A DNA stretch of 64,000 nt from Bin5 sp965220715 (GCA_965220715.1 OZ244843.1:1364001-1428000); one strand, 5' to 3'; positions 16,209 to 25,905 are shown, numbered from the stretch's first letter. Numbers and translations: made by a program. The notes: generated by a model from the sequence alone, not told the origin.

Positions 16209-17483
16209 ATGAACTTTGCTACGACATCGAAACAAATCGAAGACGCTTATGCCCTGGCCCAGGACCGTTACGCGGCCATTGGTGTCGACACCGAACAGGC
16301 CCTGGCAGCGTTGCGCGGCGTTCCCATCAGCCTCCACTGCTGGCAGGGCGACGACGTGCTCGGCTTTGAAGAGCCGGGACGCGGGTTGGGCGGCGGCCTG
16401 ATGGCGACCGGCAACTATCCGGGGCGCGCCCGTACTGTCGACGAACTGCGCAGCGATCTGGACATCGCATACAGCATAATCCCCGGCAATCACCGCCTGA
16501 ATCTTCACGCAATGTACCCGGATACCGACGAAAAGCCGGCCCGCGACGAAATCGCGCCTCGCCATTTTCAGGGCTGGGCAGACTGGGCCAAAGAGAATGG
16601 GCACGGCATCGATTTCAACCCGACACTCTTCTCCCACCCCCTCGCCGAAGATGGCTTCACCCTTGCCTCCTACGATAACGACATCCGCCAGTTCTGGATT
16701 CAGCACTGCATCGCCTGCCGGGAAATCGGGAGCTTTTTCGGCAAGGAACTGGGCACGCCGGCAATGACAAATATCTGGATTCCCGACGGCCTCAAGGACA
16801 CGCCCAGCGACCGCTCAACGCCTCGGCGCCTGCTGAAAGACGCTTTGGATCAGATATTCGAGCACGAGATCGATCCCCGCTACAATCGCGACGCCATCGA
16901 ATGCAAACTGTTCGGCCTCGGTTCCGAAAGTTACGTCGTCGGCTCGCACGAGTTCTATCTGGGTTATGCGACCCAGAACGGCCAGGCCCTATGCCTCGAC
17001 GCCGGCCACTTTCACCCGACCGAAGTAATTTCCGACAAGATATCGGCCTGCCTGCTCTTTGTGTCCGAGTTGATTCTCCATGTGAGCCGCGGCGTACGCT
17101 GGGACAGCGACCACGTAGTCACTTTCAGCGACGAGTTGCAGGCCATCATGCAGGAGATCGTGCGCGGGGACCACCTGGATCGCGTGCATGTCGGGCTGGA
17201 TTTCTTCGACGCCAGCATCAACCGCGTTGCCGCCTGGGCGATTGGCACCCGCAATTCGCTGCGCGCCCTGCTGCTGGCCCTGCTGGAGCCGAGGGAGACC
17301 ATGCAGGAAATCGAACGCCAGGCGGATTACACCACCCGCCTTGCCCTGATGGAAGAGTTGAAGGCGATGCCGCACACGGCTGTCTGGGATTACCACTGTT
17401 TGCAGCAGAATGTGCCGGTGGGCATGGCCTTCATGCAGGAGATCCGGCAGTACGAGAGGGATGTGCTGTCGCTACGAAACTGA
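16209..17483 (+). CDS. rhaA: L-rhamnose isomerase
   Basis: Converts L-rhamnose to L-rhamnulose, the first step of L-rhamnose breakdown, in the cytoplasm. The 424-aa length is normal. Recognisable segments are ISLHCWQGDDVLGFE, the GNYPGRART loop, NLHAMYPD, ESYVVGSHEFYLGY, the metal-binding LCLDAGHFHPTE and VHVGLDFFDASINR. GGAG precedes the ATG at 16209. It is followed 65 bp later by rhaB, consistent with an operon. No rhamnulose-1-phosphate aldolase or rhamnose transporter is present in the window, so the pathway must be completed elsewhere. Confidence 0.95.
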   Translation: MNFATTSKQIEDAYALAQDRYAAIGVDTEQALAALRGVPISLHCWQGDDVLGFEEPGRGLGGGLMATGNYPGRARTVDELRSDLDIAYSIIPGNHRLNLHAMYPDTDEKPARDEIAPRHFQGWADWAKENGHGIDFNPTLFSHPLAEDGFTLASYDNDIRQFWIQHCIACREIGSFFGKELGTPAMTNIWIPDGLKDTPSDRSTPRRLLKDALDQIFEHEIDPRYNRDAIECKLFGLGSESYVVGSHEFYLGYATQNGQALCLDAGHFHPTEVISDKISACLLFVSELILHVSRGVRWDSDHVVTFSDELQAIMQEIVRGDHLDRVHVGLDFFDASINRVAAWAIGTRNSLRALLLALLEPRETMQEIERQADYTTRLALMEELKAMPHTAVWDYHCLQQNVPVGMAFMQEIRQYERDVLSLRN

Positions 17484-17548
17484 CAACGGGTTTTGGCCGG
17501 CGGTTGAGCACGCTTCTCTCGCCAGGATGACACGCAACAGGACGAACC

Positions 17549-18991
17549 ATGACAAGAAATCGCGCCACCGTTTTAGCCATCGATATTGGCGCAGAGTCCG
17601 GTCGAGTAATGGCGGTGCATTTTGATGGCTCCGGCCTACAACTGGAGGAGGTGCATCGCTTTCCCAACCACGCGCTGACCGTCAACGGTGTCCTGCAATG
17701 GGATATCCTCCACCTCTGGAGGGAAGTGCAGGTGGGCGTCGGGCGCAGCAGAGCGCACGCAACCGATCCCCCCGCCAGCTTGGCCGTCGACACCTGGGGC
17801 GTGGACTTCGGCCTCCTGGACCGCAACGGTGATCTCATCGGCAACCCGGTCTGCTACCGGGACAGCCGGACAGAGGGAATGATGGAGGCGGTCTGGGCGC
17901 GAGTCCCCAAGGCAGAGGTGTTCGCGCAGACCGGCATCCAGTTCATGGCGATCAATACGCTCTATCAGTTGATGAGTCTTGTAGAGAGCGGTTCGCCCCA
18001 ATTGCAGATTGCGGCGCGCTTTCTGACCGTTCCGGATCTGCTCAACTACTGGTTGAGCGGCGTCCAGGTGTGCGAATTCAGCAATGCCACGACGACACAG
18101 ATGCTTAACCCCGCTACCCGCTCCTGGGCCGGCGGCATGCTGGACGCGCTCGGTATTCCTCTCGATCTCTTCCCGGAAGTCGTGCAGCCGGGGACGCGCT
18201 TGGGATCCTTCGATGGTGTCCCCGTCATTGCCCCGGCCTGTCACGATACCGGCAGCGCGGTGGCAGGCGTCCCCGCCCAGACTGAAAAGTTCGCCTATAT
18301 CAGCAGCGGAACCTGGAGTCTCGTCGGCCTTGAAGTGGCGCAGCCGGTGGTCAACGAAGCGGCGCTGGCCGTCAACGCTACCAATGAAGGCGGCGTCTAC
18401 GGCTCATTCCGGCTGCTTAAGAATGTGATGGGTTTGTGGCTATTGCAGCAGTGCCGGTCCACCTGGGAACAGGAGGGGCGGGCCTACTCCTATCCGGAAC
18501 TGGTCTCGCTGGCAGAGTCGGCCGAACCTTTGCGTTCGTTTGTCGATCCCAACGACGACCGCTTCCTGCCGCCTGGCGATCATCCCGCTCACATTCGCGC
18601 CTTCTGTCAGCAGAGCGGCCAGCCGCGCCCGGACAGCGACGCCGCCATCGCCCGCTGTGTCTTTGATAGCCTTGCGCTGGCCTACCGGGATGTGCTCCTG
18701 GAACTGCAGACCCTGACCGGACGGCCGGTCGAGGTCATTCATGTTGTCGGCGGCGGCTCCCGCAACCGCCTGCTCAACCAACTCACCGCCGACGCCACCG
18801 GTATTCCCGTCCTCGCCGGGCCGAGCGAAGCAACGGTTATTGGCAACGCGTTGGTGCAACTCATCAGCCTGGGCGAGTTGGCGCACCTGGACGAGGGCCG
18901 TCAGTTGGTTGCCGAAATAGGGGCCTTGGAGCGGTTCGAGCCGAGCGCGCAGAGCGCATGGCTGGACGTGAAGATGCCAGCTATCCAATAG
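17549..18991 (+). CDS. rhaB: Rhamnulokinase
   Basis: FGGY-family sugar kinase of 480 aa that phosphorylates L-rhamnulose at O1. Phosphate-1 motif LAIDIGAESGR is at residues 9-19, followed by VDTWGVDFGLLD and the second ATP-domain motifs YISSGTWSLVGLE and HVVGGGSRNRLLNQ. The position right after rhaA makes the rhamnulokinase assignment firm. The last 15 bases of the gene region (18976-18990) are tandemly duplicated across the stop codon, which leaves the protein unchanged. Confidence 0.94.
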   Translation: MTRNRATVLAIDIGAESGRVMAVHFDGSGLQLEEVHRFPNHALTVNGVLQWDILHLWREVQVGVGRSRAHATDPPASLAVDTWGVDFGLLDRNGDLIGNPVCYRDSRTEGMMEAVWARVPKAEVFAQTGIQFMAINTLYQLMSLVESGSPQLQIAARFLTVPDLLNYWLSGVQVCEFSNATTTQMLNPATRSWAGGMLDALGIPLDLFPEVVQPGTRLGSFDGVPVIAPACHDTGSAVAGVPAQTEKFAYISSGTWSLVGLEVAQPVVNEAALAVNATNEGGVYGSFRLLKNVMGLWLLQQCRSTWEQEGRAYSYPELVSLAESAEPLRSFVDPNDDRFLPPGDHPAHIRAFCQQSGQPRPDSDAAIARCVFDSLALAYRDVLLELQTLTGRPVEVIHVVGGGSRNRLLNQLTADATGIPVLAGPSEATVIGNALVQLISLGELAHLDEGRQLVAEIGALERFEPSAQSAWLDVKMPAIQ

Positions 18992-19005
18992 CCAGCTATC
19001 CAATA
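18976..19005 (+). repeat. 15-bp perfect tandem duplication at the rhaB stop
   Basis: GCCAGCTATCCAATA occurs twice in direct succession (18976-18990, 18991-19005). The stop TAG uses the first base of the second unit. Confidence 0.9.
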
Positions 19006-19198
19006 GGAGTTTCTTCTTTGCAGGATTGAGCAGAGAGGTTCGGGAAGCGGCAGCAGGGTCTCACTCCCTATCAGGCCGCAGACAGGAGCTCTTGCACGGG
19101 CCACGCAATACGCAATACATTGCGGGCTTTCAAAGTGAAGCTACTTGCAGGCTACGCATCCTCCACGGTATTGCTGTTCATCCCCGGAACCGGGCCCA

Positions 19199-19969
19199 TC
19201 AGTCCTTCTTTTTGCCACGCGAAAACGAGAGGCGCAGATGGCTGTCAGCCGCGTGCGGCGCGGCGAGTCCGTTATCCATGCGCAGCAACTCACGCTGGCG
19301 GGGCGTCAGGTCGTCCAGCCAACTCTCCTGGAAGCCGTCGTGGGGATCGACCTGGAAGATTAGCGCGCTCTTGCGGTAGTGGCCGAACAGCGCATGGCGG
19401 TCGGTCGGCGTCCGGTTCGTCCCGCCCCCGTGCCAGCACTGGCCGTTGAAGACAAGGACGCTGCCGGCCGGCGCAACCAACTGGTGGACGTGCTTCATAT
19501 CCATCCCCTCCGGCGGCCCGGCCATGCCGCTCTTATGGGAGCCGGGCACAATGCGCGTGGCTCCGTTCTCAGGCGTGAAGTCATCCAGCAGCCAGACGGT
19601 ATTCACCATCACCGGAGATCCCATCGTCAACAGGTCGGCGCGGATATCGCTGTGCAGACCCTGCTCCGGATCACTGGGGCGGACGATGCGCGCGTTCAGG
19701 CTGCCAAGGATGATCTGTTTGCCCAGCACATATTCGATGACCGGCAGCGTGCGGGGGTGATCGACGAGCGGGTGATAGAGCGAGTCGAGCGTAGGCAGAT
19801 TGCTTACATGGCCGGCCTGGCCCAGAAAACGCTGCTCGTCGCCGAGCCTCGTTGCCCACTCGGCCAGCGAGGAGCGCAGGGCCTCCACCTCCGCTGCACT
19901 CAGCACCTCCTCCAGCAGTGTGAAGCCGTAAACATCCATCTCCCAAAAAGCCTGCTGCAGTGATGCCAT
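19199..19969 (-). CDS. Phytanoyl-CoA dioxygenase (PhyH) family protein 1
   Basis: Fe(II)/2-oxoglutarate-dependent oxygenase of 256 aa. The iron ligands are visible as His-x-Asp in GLHSDIRADL and the distal His in GQCWHGGGTNRTP, with the following Arg as 2-oxoglutarate anchor candidate. The N-terminal WEMDVYGFTLLEEVLS segment is the usual family start. It belongs to a minus-strand cluster with two further PhyH genes and a zinc alcohol dehydrogenase. The substrate is not predictable: PhyH members hydroxylate phytanoyl-CoA, but bacterial ones act on very diverse small molecules. The start ATG at 19969 has AAAGG upstream. Confidence 0.88.
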   Translation of the reverse strand: MASLQQAFWEMDVYGFTLLEEVLSAAEVEALRSSLAEWATRLGDEQRFLGQAGHVSNLPTLDSLYHPLVDHPRTLPVIEYVLGKQIILGSLNARIVRPSDPEQGLHSDIRADLLTMGSPVMVNTVWLLDDFTPENGATRIVPGSHKSGMAGPPEGMDMKHVHQLVAPAGSVLVFNGQCWHGGGTNRTPTDRHALFGHYRKSALIFQVDPHDGFQESWLDDLTPRQRELLRMDNGLAAPHAADSHLRLSFSRGKKKD

Positions 19970-20017
19970 CCGACGACCTTTCTGTGTGTGATCGTATGTT
20001 CAGCTGCGGTCAGTGGG

Positions 20018-20944
20018 TCAGCATATCATGCCGCGCTTGGATTCCACCCCGTGAGCAATCGGATTTTCCCCGATCCAGCGTTCGTCCACCGGTTCAGAGG
20101 CCAGCTGGTAGCGTGTGTCGGTGGAGAGTCGTATCTGGCTGCTCTGATTGTCCATGCTGGCGTGCATGGTGTACATGCTGAAGACCAGCAGATCTCCTAT
20201 CGCATAGTCGGTGGTCAGCCAGCGATTCCCCAATTTGGCACGCGCGGCAATGGCATCCTTGGAAAAGGCGCCGCCATTGGGATGCTGCCACAGCTTCTCC
20301 CCTGATTCGATCTCGTCGGCATCGGGGTAGTTGGTGCAGTAGGCATCGACGTCCAACTGGCCGTAGTCGGCCTTTACCTCTTCGAGACGATGGGAATTCT
20401 CCAGGATCATCAGGCCACCCATTTCGATGGGAATGTCCCCCAGCGGCGTCCAACTCGTATACAGCCTCTGCGTACCGCGTCCCATGAAGACGATATCGTA
20501 ATGGGGTGGCGTAGCAGTGGTCTCGCCCGGCGGTTTGGAGCGGCACCAGGTATAGTCGAAGTGACGCACTTCTCCGCCCAAAAAACGTTCATAAAAGGCG
20601 ATCATCGGGCCGTCATAGAGCAGCCTGAGAAGAGGGGCGTTGTCTTTGGCCAACCCCACCATGAACGCATTTTCAAAGTCGGCGCGGGCAACACCATCCT
20701 CCAGGGGATGATCCGGGTCCAGACAGCCTGCTGCGTCAAGTTTCCTCAGCATTTCGAGCCGGGCCTCCAGAACCTGGCTGCGATCCAGCAGCCCGGGCAG
20801 GTACACATAACCGTCCTGCTCGAACCGCCACCGCAACTCCTTCATGTCAGCCAGCGCGTCGCTCGACGAGCGCAGCGCGCCAAACGCCTGCGGTGCCGTA
20901 TCGAGTTTGTTGCCTTGAAATCTGGGCGAAATCGAGGGGCTCAT
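20018..20944 (-). CDS. Phytanoyl-CoA dioxygenase (PhyH) family protein 2
   Basis: Fe(II)/2-oxoglutarate oxygenase of 308 aa. It starts with FEQDGYVYLPGLLD, has the His-x-Asp pair in PPHYDIVFMG, and the distal His in MYTMHASMDN followed by the RLSTDTRYQ segment carrying the 2-oxoglutarate Arg. GGGAG lies about 10 bases before the ATG. Only 48 bp separate it from PhyH 1, and 65 bp from the upstream dehydrogenase, so the genes are likely co-transcribed. It is clearly a different subfamily from PhyH 1 and 3, not a recent duplicate. Confidence 0.88.
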   Translation of the reverse strand: MSPSISPRFQGNKLDTAPQAFGALRSSSDALADMKELRWRFEQDGYVYLPGLLDRSQVLEARLEMLRKLDAAGCLDPDHPLEDGVARADFENAFMVGLAKDNAPLLRLLYDGPMIAFYERFLGGEVRHFDYTWCRSKPPGETTATPPHYDIVFMGRGTQRLYTSWTPLGDIPIEMGGLMILENSHRLEEVKADYGQLDVDAYCTNYPDADEIESGEKLWQHPNGGAFSKDAIAARAKLGNRWLTTDYAIGDLLVFSMYTMHASMDNQSSQIRLSTDTRYQLASEPVDERWIGENPIAHGVESKRGMIC

Positions 20945-21009
20945 CGCTTATTTGCTCCCTTTCACTGTGCAGGAATTGGCGGACAGGCAGAAGGATCATC
21001 CTGCCAACT

Positions 21010-22026
21010 TTACGACCAGGGATCGACCACGATCTTGCCGGCCTCACCCTGTGCCAGCAGGCCGAATCCCGCCTCGATCTGGCTCATCGGCAACTGGTGG
21101 CTGATCAACAGATCGATGAGGGGCGACTGCCGGATGACCTTCATCACTTTTGCGTAGTCGCCCATATTGTAGAGCCAGGAGCCGACAACGGTCAATCCTT
21201 TGCGGATCATGTCCGAGCTTACCTGGATCGTTAGCTCTTCGCGGCATTCGCCGACGAACGCCACGCGTCCGCGGCGGCGCGTGGCGTCAATGCAAAGCCG
21301 CTCCGCCGCGACGCGGCCGGAACAGTCGATCGCGCAGTCCACGCCCCTTCCCTCCGTCAGGCTGCGAATTTTCTGCAGTATATCCGGGTCGTTGGGGTCG
21401 AGTACCGTTTCGGCCCCCATCTCCAGCGCCCGGTTCGCACGCCAGGGCGCCGGTTCGACACCAATCACGCGCGCATTGCGAAAACGAGCGTTGACGACTG
21501 CGCCCAGCCCAACCGGCCCCAGTCCGGTGATCAGCACTGTGTCCTGCGAGTTGACACCGATGGCTTCTTGCCCGCCGAAAGAGGCACCGATGCCGTCAAT
21601 CGCCATCGTCGCCTGCGCATAGCTCACATCTTCGGGAACTCTGGGCAACAGCCACGCCGGTTTCAGCGTGTAGTGTGCAAACGTGCCGGCGCCCGCCATC
21701 GAACCATGCAGCGCGGCGAAATCGTGGCTGTCTTCACAGTAAATATAGTCGCCGCTCATGCAAAGGTGACAACGGCCGCAGGAAAATTGGGGCAAGACAA
21801 CGACTCGATCCCCTACGTTGACCGGTCCCCGCTCAGCGACTTCCACCACTTCCCCCACACCCTCATGGCCGATTACCGCCTGGTTCTGGCCGGCCAGCCA
21901 CATCTTGTATTCAGTGCAGAGCGCAGAGGCATGGACTTTGACCACTGCCCAATCTGCTTTCGCCTGCGGATCGGGCAACTCGTGAAATGCGACCTGTCGT
22001 TCACCTGTGATGGCTGCCTGGATCAC
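21010..22026 (-). CDS. Zinc-dependent medium-chain alcohol dehydrogenase
   Basis: MDR-superfamily NAD(P)-dependent dehydrogenase of 338 aa. Catalytic zinc ligands are the Cys in SALCTEYK and the His-Glu pair in IGHEGVGEVVE. The structural zinc site is the four-Cys loop FSCGRCHLCMSGDYIYC. The Rossmann motif is GLGPVGLGAV. The start is GTG at 22026 with AAGGAG 8 bases upstream. Placement between PhyH genes suggests that it oxidises an alcohol made or handled by these oxygenases, but this is only inference. Threonine/sorbitol-dehydrogenase-like enzymes are the closest recognisable type. Confidence 0.9.
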   Translation of the reverse strand: MIQAAITGERQVAFHELPDPQAKADWAVVKVHASALCTEYKMWLAGQNQAVIGHEGVGEVVEVAERGPVNVGDRVVVLPQFSCGRCHLCMSGDYIYCEDSHDFAALHGSMAGAGTFAHYTLKPAWLLPRVPEDVSYAQATMAIDGIGASFGGQEAIGVNSQDTVLITGLGPVGLGAVVNARFRNARVIGVEPAPWRANRALEMGAETVLDPNDPDILQKIRSLTEGRGVDCAIDCSGRVAAERLCIDATRRRGRVAFVGECREELTIQVSSDMIRKGLTVVGSWLYNMGDYAKVMKVIRQSPLIDLLISHQLPMSQIEAGFGLLAQGEAGKIVVDPWS

Positions 22027-22167
22027 TGGAATCGCTCCTTACTGGTCCAACGGTCAATTTGCATGCGGTCACCCCCCACCGAGGTTGACTGGCCCTCCCC
22101 CTGCCGGCGGGAAGTTTAGTCAGTTAGGAGGGATCCAAGGATTGACTAGGTATCTGCCGCGGCCGTC

Positions 22168-23025
22168 TCAGAACAGCCCCTTCTTCGGACCCCGGCCCCA
22201 GGGAATCGGCTCAACGTCACCCGAATAGCGTGGTATCAAGGCCTGAACCGCCGGGTCTGTCTGTTCGGACCACGCAGCCCACTCAGAGCGTTCCGTGACA
22301 TGCGAGGCAACAAGTGCCTGGGCAGCCTCGGGCAGACCGGCATAGTTGGCCCAGTACCAGATTGTGAGTACCGTGCGCCACTGGTCGCTCTGGTTTGCGT
22401 GCGCCGAATGCAACAAGCGCGCGTCGCCAATGACTACGTCGCCCGCCCGCACCGGGACATCGACTTCACCTTCAGCCTTCTGAAATGCCGGGTGGTTCAT
22501 GTTTTTGGCGCGGCCCACTTCGTCACCGTCATGTGCTTGGCGATCTACGTCATGCAGCCTGTGCCGCTTCAAATGCGAGCCCGGGATCAGGCGCAGACAC
22601 CCGTTGTTCCGGTTAGTGTCAACCAGGTAGTACATCAGGAAGTACTGCTGCGGCTTGTCGGTGTAGCTGATTGGGTGCTCCCACAAGACGCCATCCTGAT
22701 GCCAATAGAGCGGGGGGCTTTGCGGCGGTTTGCTGATCACAAAACCGCTCCAGACTTTGGGCTGGTCAAAACCCAGCTGTGCCAGGGTCCCCAGCGCGCC
22801 CGGATGGGCGATGAGTTCGGGAAAGGCCGGGTGGGGATACTTCCAATAGGGAATGATGCAGCCCTGTGAGCGGTGCTGTTCGAAATGCTCATCATCCTCC
22901 TGCGCGATCGTCCATTCGCTCATTGCATTCAGCTTGGCGACCATCTCCGGTTCCAACACATTCTCGAAGATACAGAAGCCGTCGCGCATGAGCTGGGTCC
23001 GCTTTTCAATTGCGGTAATGGGCAT
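22168..23025 (-). CDS. Phytanoyl-CoA dioxygenase (PhyH) family protein 3
   Basis: Fe(II)/2-oxoglutarate oxygenase of 285 aa. The His-x-Asp pair is in YWHQDGVLWEHP and the distal His in RLLHSAHANQSDQWRTVLTIWY, the Arg of which is the likely 2-oxoglutarate anchor. GGAGG lies 7 bases before the ATG at 23025. It is the first gene of the minus-strand group that continues with the dehydrogenase and two more PhyH genes. Substrate unknown. Confidence 0.88.
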   Translation of the reverse strand: MPITAIEKRTQLMRDGFCIFENVLEPEMVAKLNAMSEWTIAQEDDEHFEQHRSQGCIIPYWKYPHPAFPELIAHPGALGTLAQLGFDQPKVWSGFVISKPPQSPPLYWHQDGVLWEHPISYTDKPQQYFLMYYLVDTNRNNGCLRLIPGSHLKRHRLHDVDRQAHDGDEVGRAKNMNHPAFQKAEGEVDVPVRAGDVVIGDARLLHSAHANQSDQWRTVLTIWYWANYAGLPEAAQALVASHVTERSEWAAWSEQTDPAVQALIPRYSGDVEPIPWGRGPKKGLF

Positions 23026-23136
23026 GGGTGTACCTCCATACTGTCCGATTGCGGTTGCCGGCCATACAGTATTGTCGGGAACGCGCTGAGAAGATCTGCG
23101 GATGCTTTGCGAGTGCGCGTGTGGATTGGCAGCAGG

Positions 23137-24423
23137 CTACGGAGTCGGCTGCTCCTCTTCCGGTCTTCGTTCCGGGCGTCGTGCCAAGGCGCGAGTCTCG
23201 ACCTGGCTGTAGATGCGGCGGATGGCCCGTTTCCACATTGAGCGCGCCGCCGCCGCCTGATAAGTAGCCTGCCGCTGGGTATTTTTCCACCAGGTCGATT
23301 CCGGTTGTTCTATGGGCACACTCCACTTGACAGCACAAGCGCCCCAGGTCAGACCGGCTCCAAAACCGACAAACACGAGATTGTCACCCGGAGCCACCTT
23401 GCCCTCATCGATCGCTTCGCATAGCGCAATAGGGATGCTGGCTGTGCTTGTGTTGCCGTACTTGTGGACGTTGACATAGACTTTGTCCTCCGGAATCTTC
23501 AACTGGCGCAGAACGCTATGCTGGATAATGCGCTTGTTCGCTTGGTGGGGGACGACCAGATCGACTTCACTCACGAGAACGCCGGCTTTGTCCAGCACCT
23601 GGCGCGTTGCGTCGGCCATAATCCGGGTTGCGAAGCGGAAGACGGCGCGCCCGTCCATCTGGATGTAATGGGAACCGTTGCTGACCGTCTCCAGGCTGGC
23701 CGGAGCCGCGCTGCCGCCGGCAGGAATAGTCAACAGCTCCGCGCCGGAGCCGTCGCTGCCAAGCACCGAAGCGGTGACACCGCCGGGCACGTCGCTGGCG
23801 GCCAGTAAAACTGCGCCGGCGCCATCCCCGAAGAGGACGCAAGTCGAGCGGTCGGTCCAATCCACCATCCGACTCAGCGTTTCGGCGCCGATTACCAGCA
23901 CATACTCGGCCTCCCCGGCCAGAATCTGTCCGCGGGCGATGCTGAGCGCATACACAAATCCGGAACAGGCCGCGCTCAGATCAAAGGCGCCGGCATGGGT
24001 GATGCCTAAATTGTCCTGGATGATGCTGGCGGTGGCGGGGAAGATATGTTCCGGTGAACTGGTCGCACAGATGACCAGGTCCACTTTGCCCGGATGCAGG
24101 TCGGCCACTTCAAGAGCTTTGCGCGCGGCCTCCGTTCCCAGAGAGGCGCTGGTCTCGTGGGGAGCTGCAACGACCCGTCTTTCCTGAATGCCTGTACGTG
24201 TGCGAATCCACTCGTCCTTGGTATCGACGATCTGTTCCAGATCATGGTTTGTGACGACCCGTTCGGGAACTTGATAGCCCCAGCCGATAATTTGGGCATA
24301 GCAGGGCGGTTGCACCCTATCCAGCATCGGCTGTGGCGCTTCTTCTGCCGAATAGCGGCCGTTCAGTTGTGCGGCTGCATAGTCGCTCCCGGTCCCGTTT
24401 TCCGCGTGCGCTTGCGCTGTCAT
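23137..24423 (-). CDS. fabH: 3-oxoacyl-ACP synthase III
   Basis: Condenses acetyl-CoA (or another acyl-CoA) with malonyl-ACP to start fatty-acid synthesis. The Cys-His-Asn triad is visible in DLSAACSGFVYAL, VPHQANKRII and YGNTSTASIPI. At 428 aa it is about 100 residues longer than usual. There is a 40-residue N-terminal extension and a C-terminal tail of about 65 residues that is basic and then Glu/Pro-rich, with no recognisable domain. The start ATG overlaps the fabF stop (ATGA, 24420-24423), which supports this start and implies translational coupling. Confidence 0.93.
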   Translation of the reverse strand: MTAQAHAENGTGSDYAAAQLNGRYSAEEAPQPMLDRVQPPCYAQIIGWGYQVPERVVTNHDLEQIVDTKDEWIRTRTGIQERRVVAAPHETSASLGTEAARKALEVADLHPGKVDLVICATSSPEHIFPATASIIQDNLGITHAGAFDLSAACSGFVYALSIARGQILAGEAEYVLVIGAETLSRMVDWTDRSTCVLFGDGAGAVLLAASDVPGGVTASVLGSDGSGAELLTIPAGGSAAPASLETVSNGSHYIQMDGRAVFRFATRIMADATRQVLDKAGVLVSEVDLVVPHQANKRIIQHSVLRQLKIPEDKVYVNVHKYGNTSTASIPIALCEAIDEGKVAPGDNLVFVGFGAGLTWGACAVKWSVPIEQPESTWWKNTQRQATYQAAAARSMWKRAIRRIYSQVETRALARRPERRPEEEQPTP

Positions 24424-25697
24424 GCCCCATTCTCCTCGAACCGCCGCAGTATCAGACTTGAGTTGTGGCCGCCGAAACCGAAACTATTGCTTATTGTCAC
24501 TGCGACGTCTGCCCGCACAGACCGTAACGGCGTGTAGTTCAGATCACAAGATGGATCGGGGTTGTCCAGATTGATGGTTGGCGGAATTACGCCGTCTTCG
24601 ATCGCCTTGAGGCAGACAATCGCCTCGATGGCGCCAGCCGCTCCCAACAAGTGCCCAAGCATCGCTTTTGTGCTGCTGATGTTCACGTTGTAAGCGTGCT
24701 CGCCCAACACCCGTTTGATTGCCTTTGTTTCGCCCGGGTCGTTGAGTTCGGTGCCCGTTCCGTGCGCGTTGACGTAGTCTACATCGGTGCGTTTCACCCC
24801 GTAGCTTTCAGCTTTGCGCATGGCCATATTCATCGCATCTTCAGCGCCCTGGCCGTTGAAATGGGGAGCGGCCATGTGATACGCATCGGCGCTGTTGCCG
24901 TAGCCGACTATCTCCGCATAAATGCGGGCGTCGCGGGCCAGCGCGTGCTCCAGCAACTCCAATACCAGAATTGCGCTGCCCTCGCTCATTACAAAGCCAT
25001 CCCGGTCTGTGTCGAACGGGCGGCAGGCCGCGGACGGGTCGTCGTTGCGTTGGCTCATCGCGCCCATGACGTCGAAGCCAGCCATGAGGATCGGCAGCAG
25101 GGCGGCCTCAGCGCCGCCGGTAACCATCACCTGCGCGTCGCCGCGCCGGATCAACTCAAAAGCTTCGCCGGTGGCTGCGGTACCGCTGGCGCAGGCGTTG
25201 ACCACAGAAAAATTGGGGCCGCGCAGATTATAGACAATAGCGATTTTTCCAGCTGCGCTGTCCACCAGCATATTCGGGATCAGAAAAGGGCTTACTTTGC
25301 GTAGGCCGCGCTTTTCCGTCAGCATGATATTGTCGACCAGAGAAGTGACGCCGCCGGTTCCGCTGGCGATCAGAACGCCTATATCGGTCGGTGTCTCTTT
25401 ACTGAAGTCGATCTGGCTGTCGGTAACTGCCTGCTCCGTTGCCGCAAGAGCATATTGAATGTATGGATCAAGACGGCGAGCCTCTTTGCGATCCATATAA
25501 TTCTTGGCTTCGAAGCCCTTCAACTCACCTGCAAAGCGTGTATTCAACTGGCTGGCGTCGAACTTAGTGATGGTGTCAATGCCTGACCGGCCCGCCAGCA
25601 GTGCATCCCACGTATCATCTATCGTCAGGCCCAGGGGTGTCACCGCGCCGATGCCGGTGATAACAACCCGCCGCAATTGGCCATTGCTACTGTACAT
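24420..25697 (-). CDS. fabF: 3-oxoacyl-ACP synthase II
   Basis: Elongating beta-ketoacyl-ACP synthase, 425 aa from the ATG at 25697 (MYSSNGQLRRVVITG). The frame is open 65 codons further, but that part overlaps promoter-like sequence and lacks family similarity. The catalytic Cys is in the VVNACASGTAA segment, the two His in VNAHGTGTELND and MLGHLLGAAG, and the C-terminal NSFGFGGHN is intact. It forms a two-gene operon with fabH (4-bp overlap). Divergent from it is a MarR-family gene; MarR-type FabT controls fatty-acid genes in other bacteria, but here the MarR gene reads toward ABC transporters. Confidence 0.94.
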   Translation of the reverse strand: MYSSNGQLRRVVITGIGAVTPLGLTIDDTWDALLAGRSGIDTITKFDASQLNTRFAGELKGFEAKNYMDRKEARRLDPYIQYALAATEQAVTDSQIDFSKETPTDIGVLIASGTGGVTSLVDNIMLTEKRGLRKVSPFLIPNMLVDSAAGKIAIVYNLRGPNFSVVNACASGTAATGEAFELIRRGDAQVMVTGGAEAALLPILMAGFDVMGAMSQRNDDPSAACRPFDTDRDGFVMSEGSAILVLELLEHALARDARIYAEIVGYGNSADAYHMAAPHFNGQGAEDAMNMAMRKAESYGVKRTDVDYVNAHGTGTELNDPGETKAIKRVLGEHAYNVNISSTKAMLGHLLGAAGAIEAIVCLKAIEDGVIPPTINLDNPDPSCDLNYTPLRSVRADVAVTISNSFGFGGHNSSLILRRFEENGA

Positions 25698-25905
25698 GCG
25701 TATTGTTTCCAGGTGGACATCCCGACTCGGTTGGGCTGTGTTTCCTCGCCCTCGTCGTCCGCCCACTATCCGTCGGGAGATTCGAATCGATCTATGTACT
25801 CTACTATAACACAAATACTGGTCAATCGTTGCGTTTCCCCATTTTCGGGGCTGCATAGTTGATTCTGGTGGAGAAATAGCTCCGCCGTGCACTGAGTGGG
25901 CTGTA

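Noticed and set aside
25698..25892. 65-residue N-terminal extension of FabF
   Set aside because: No similarity to the family, Arg-rich and promoter-like DNA; ATG 25697 gives the usual FabF N-terminus and length.
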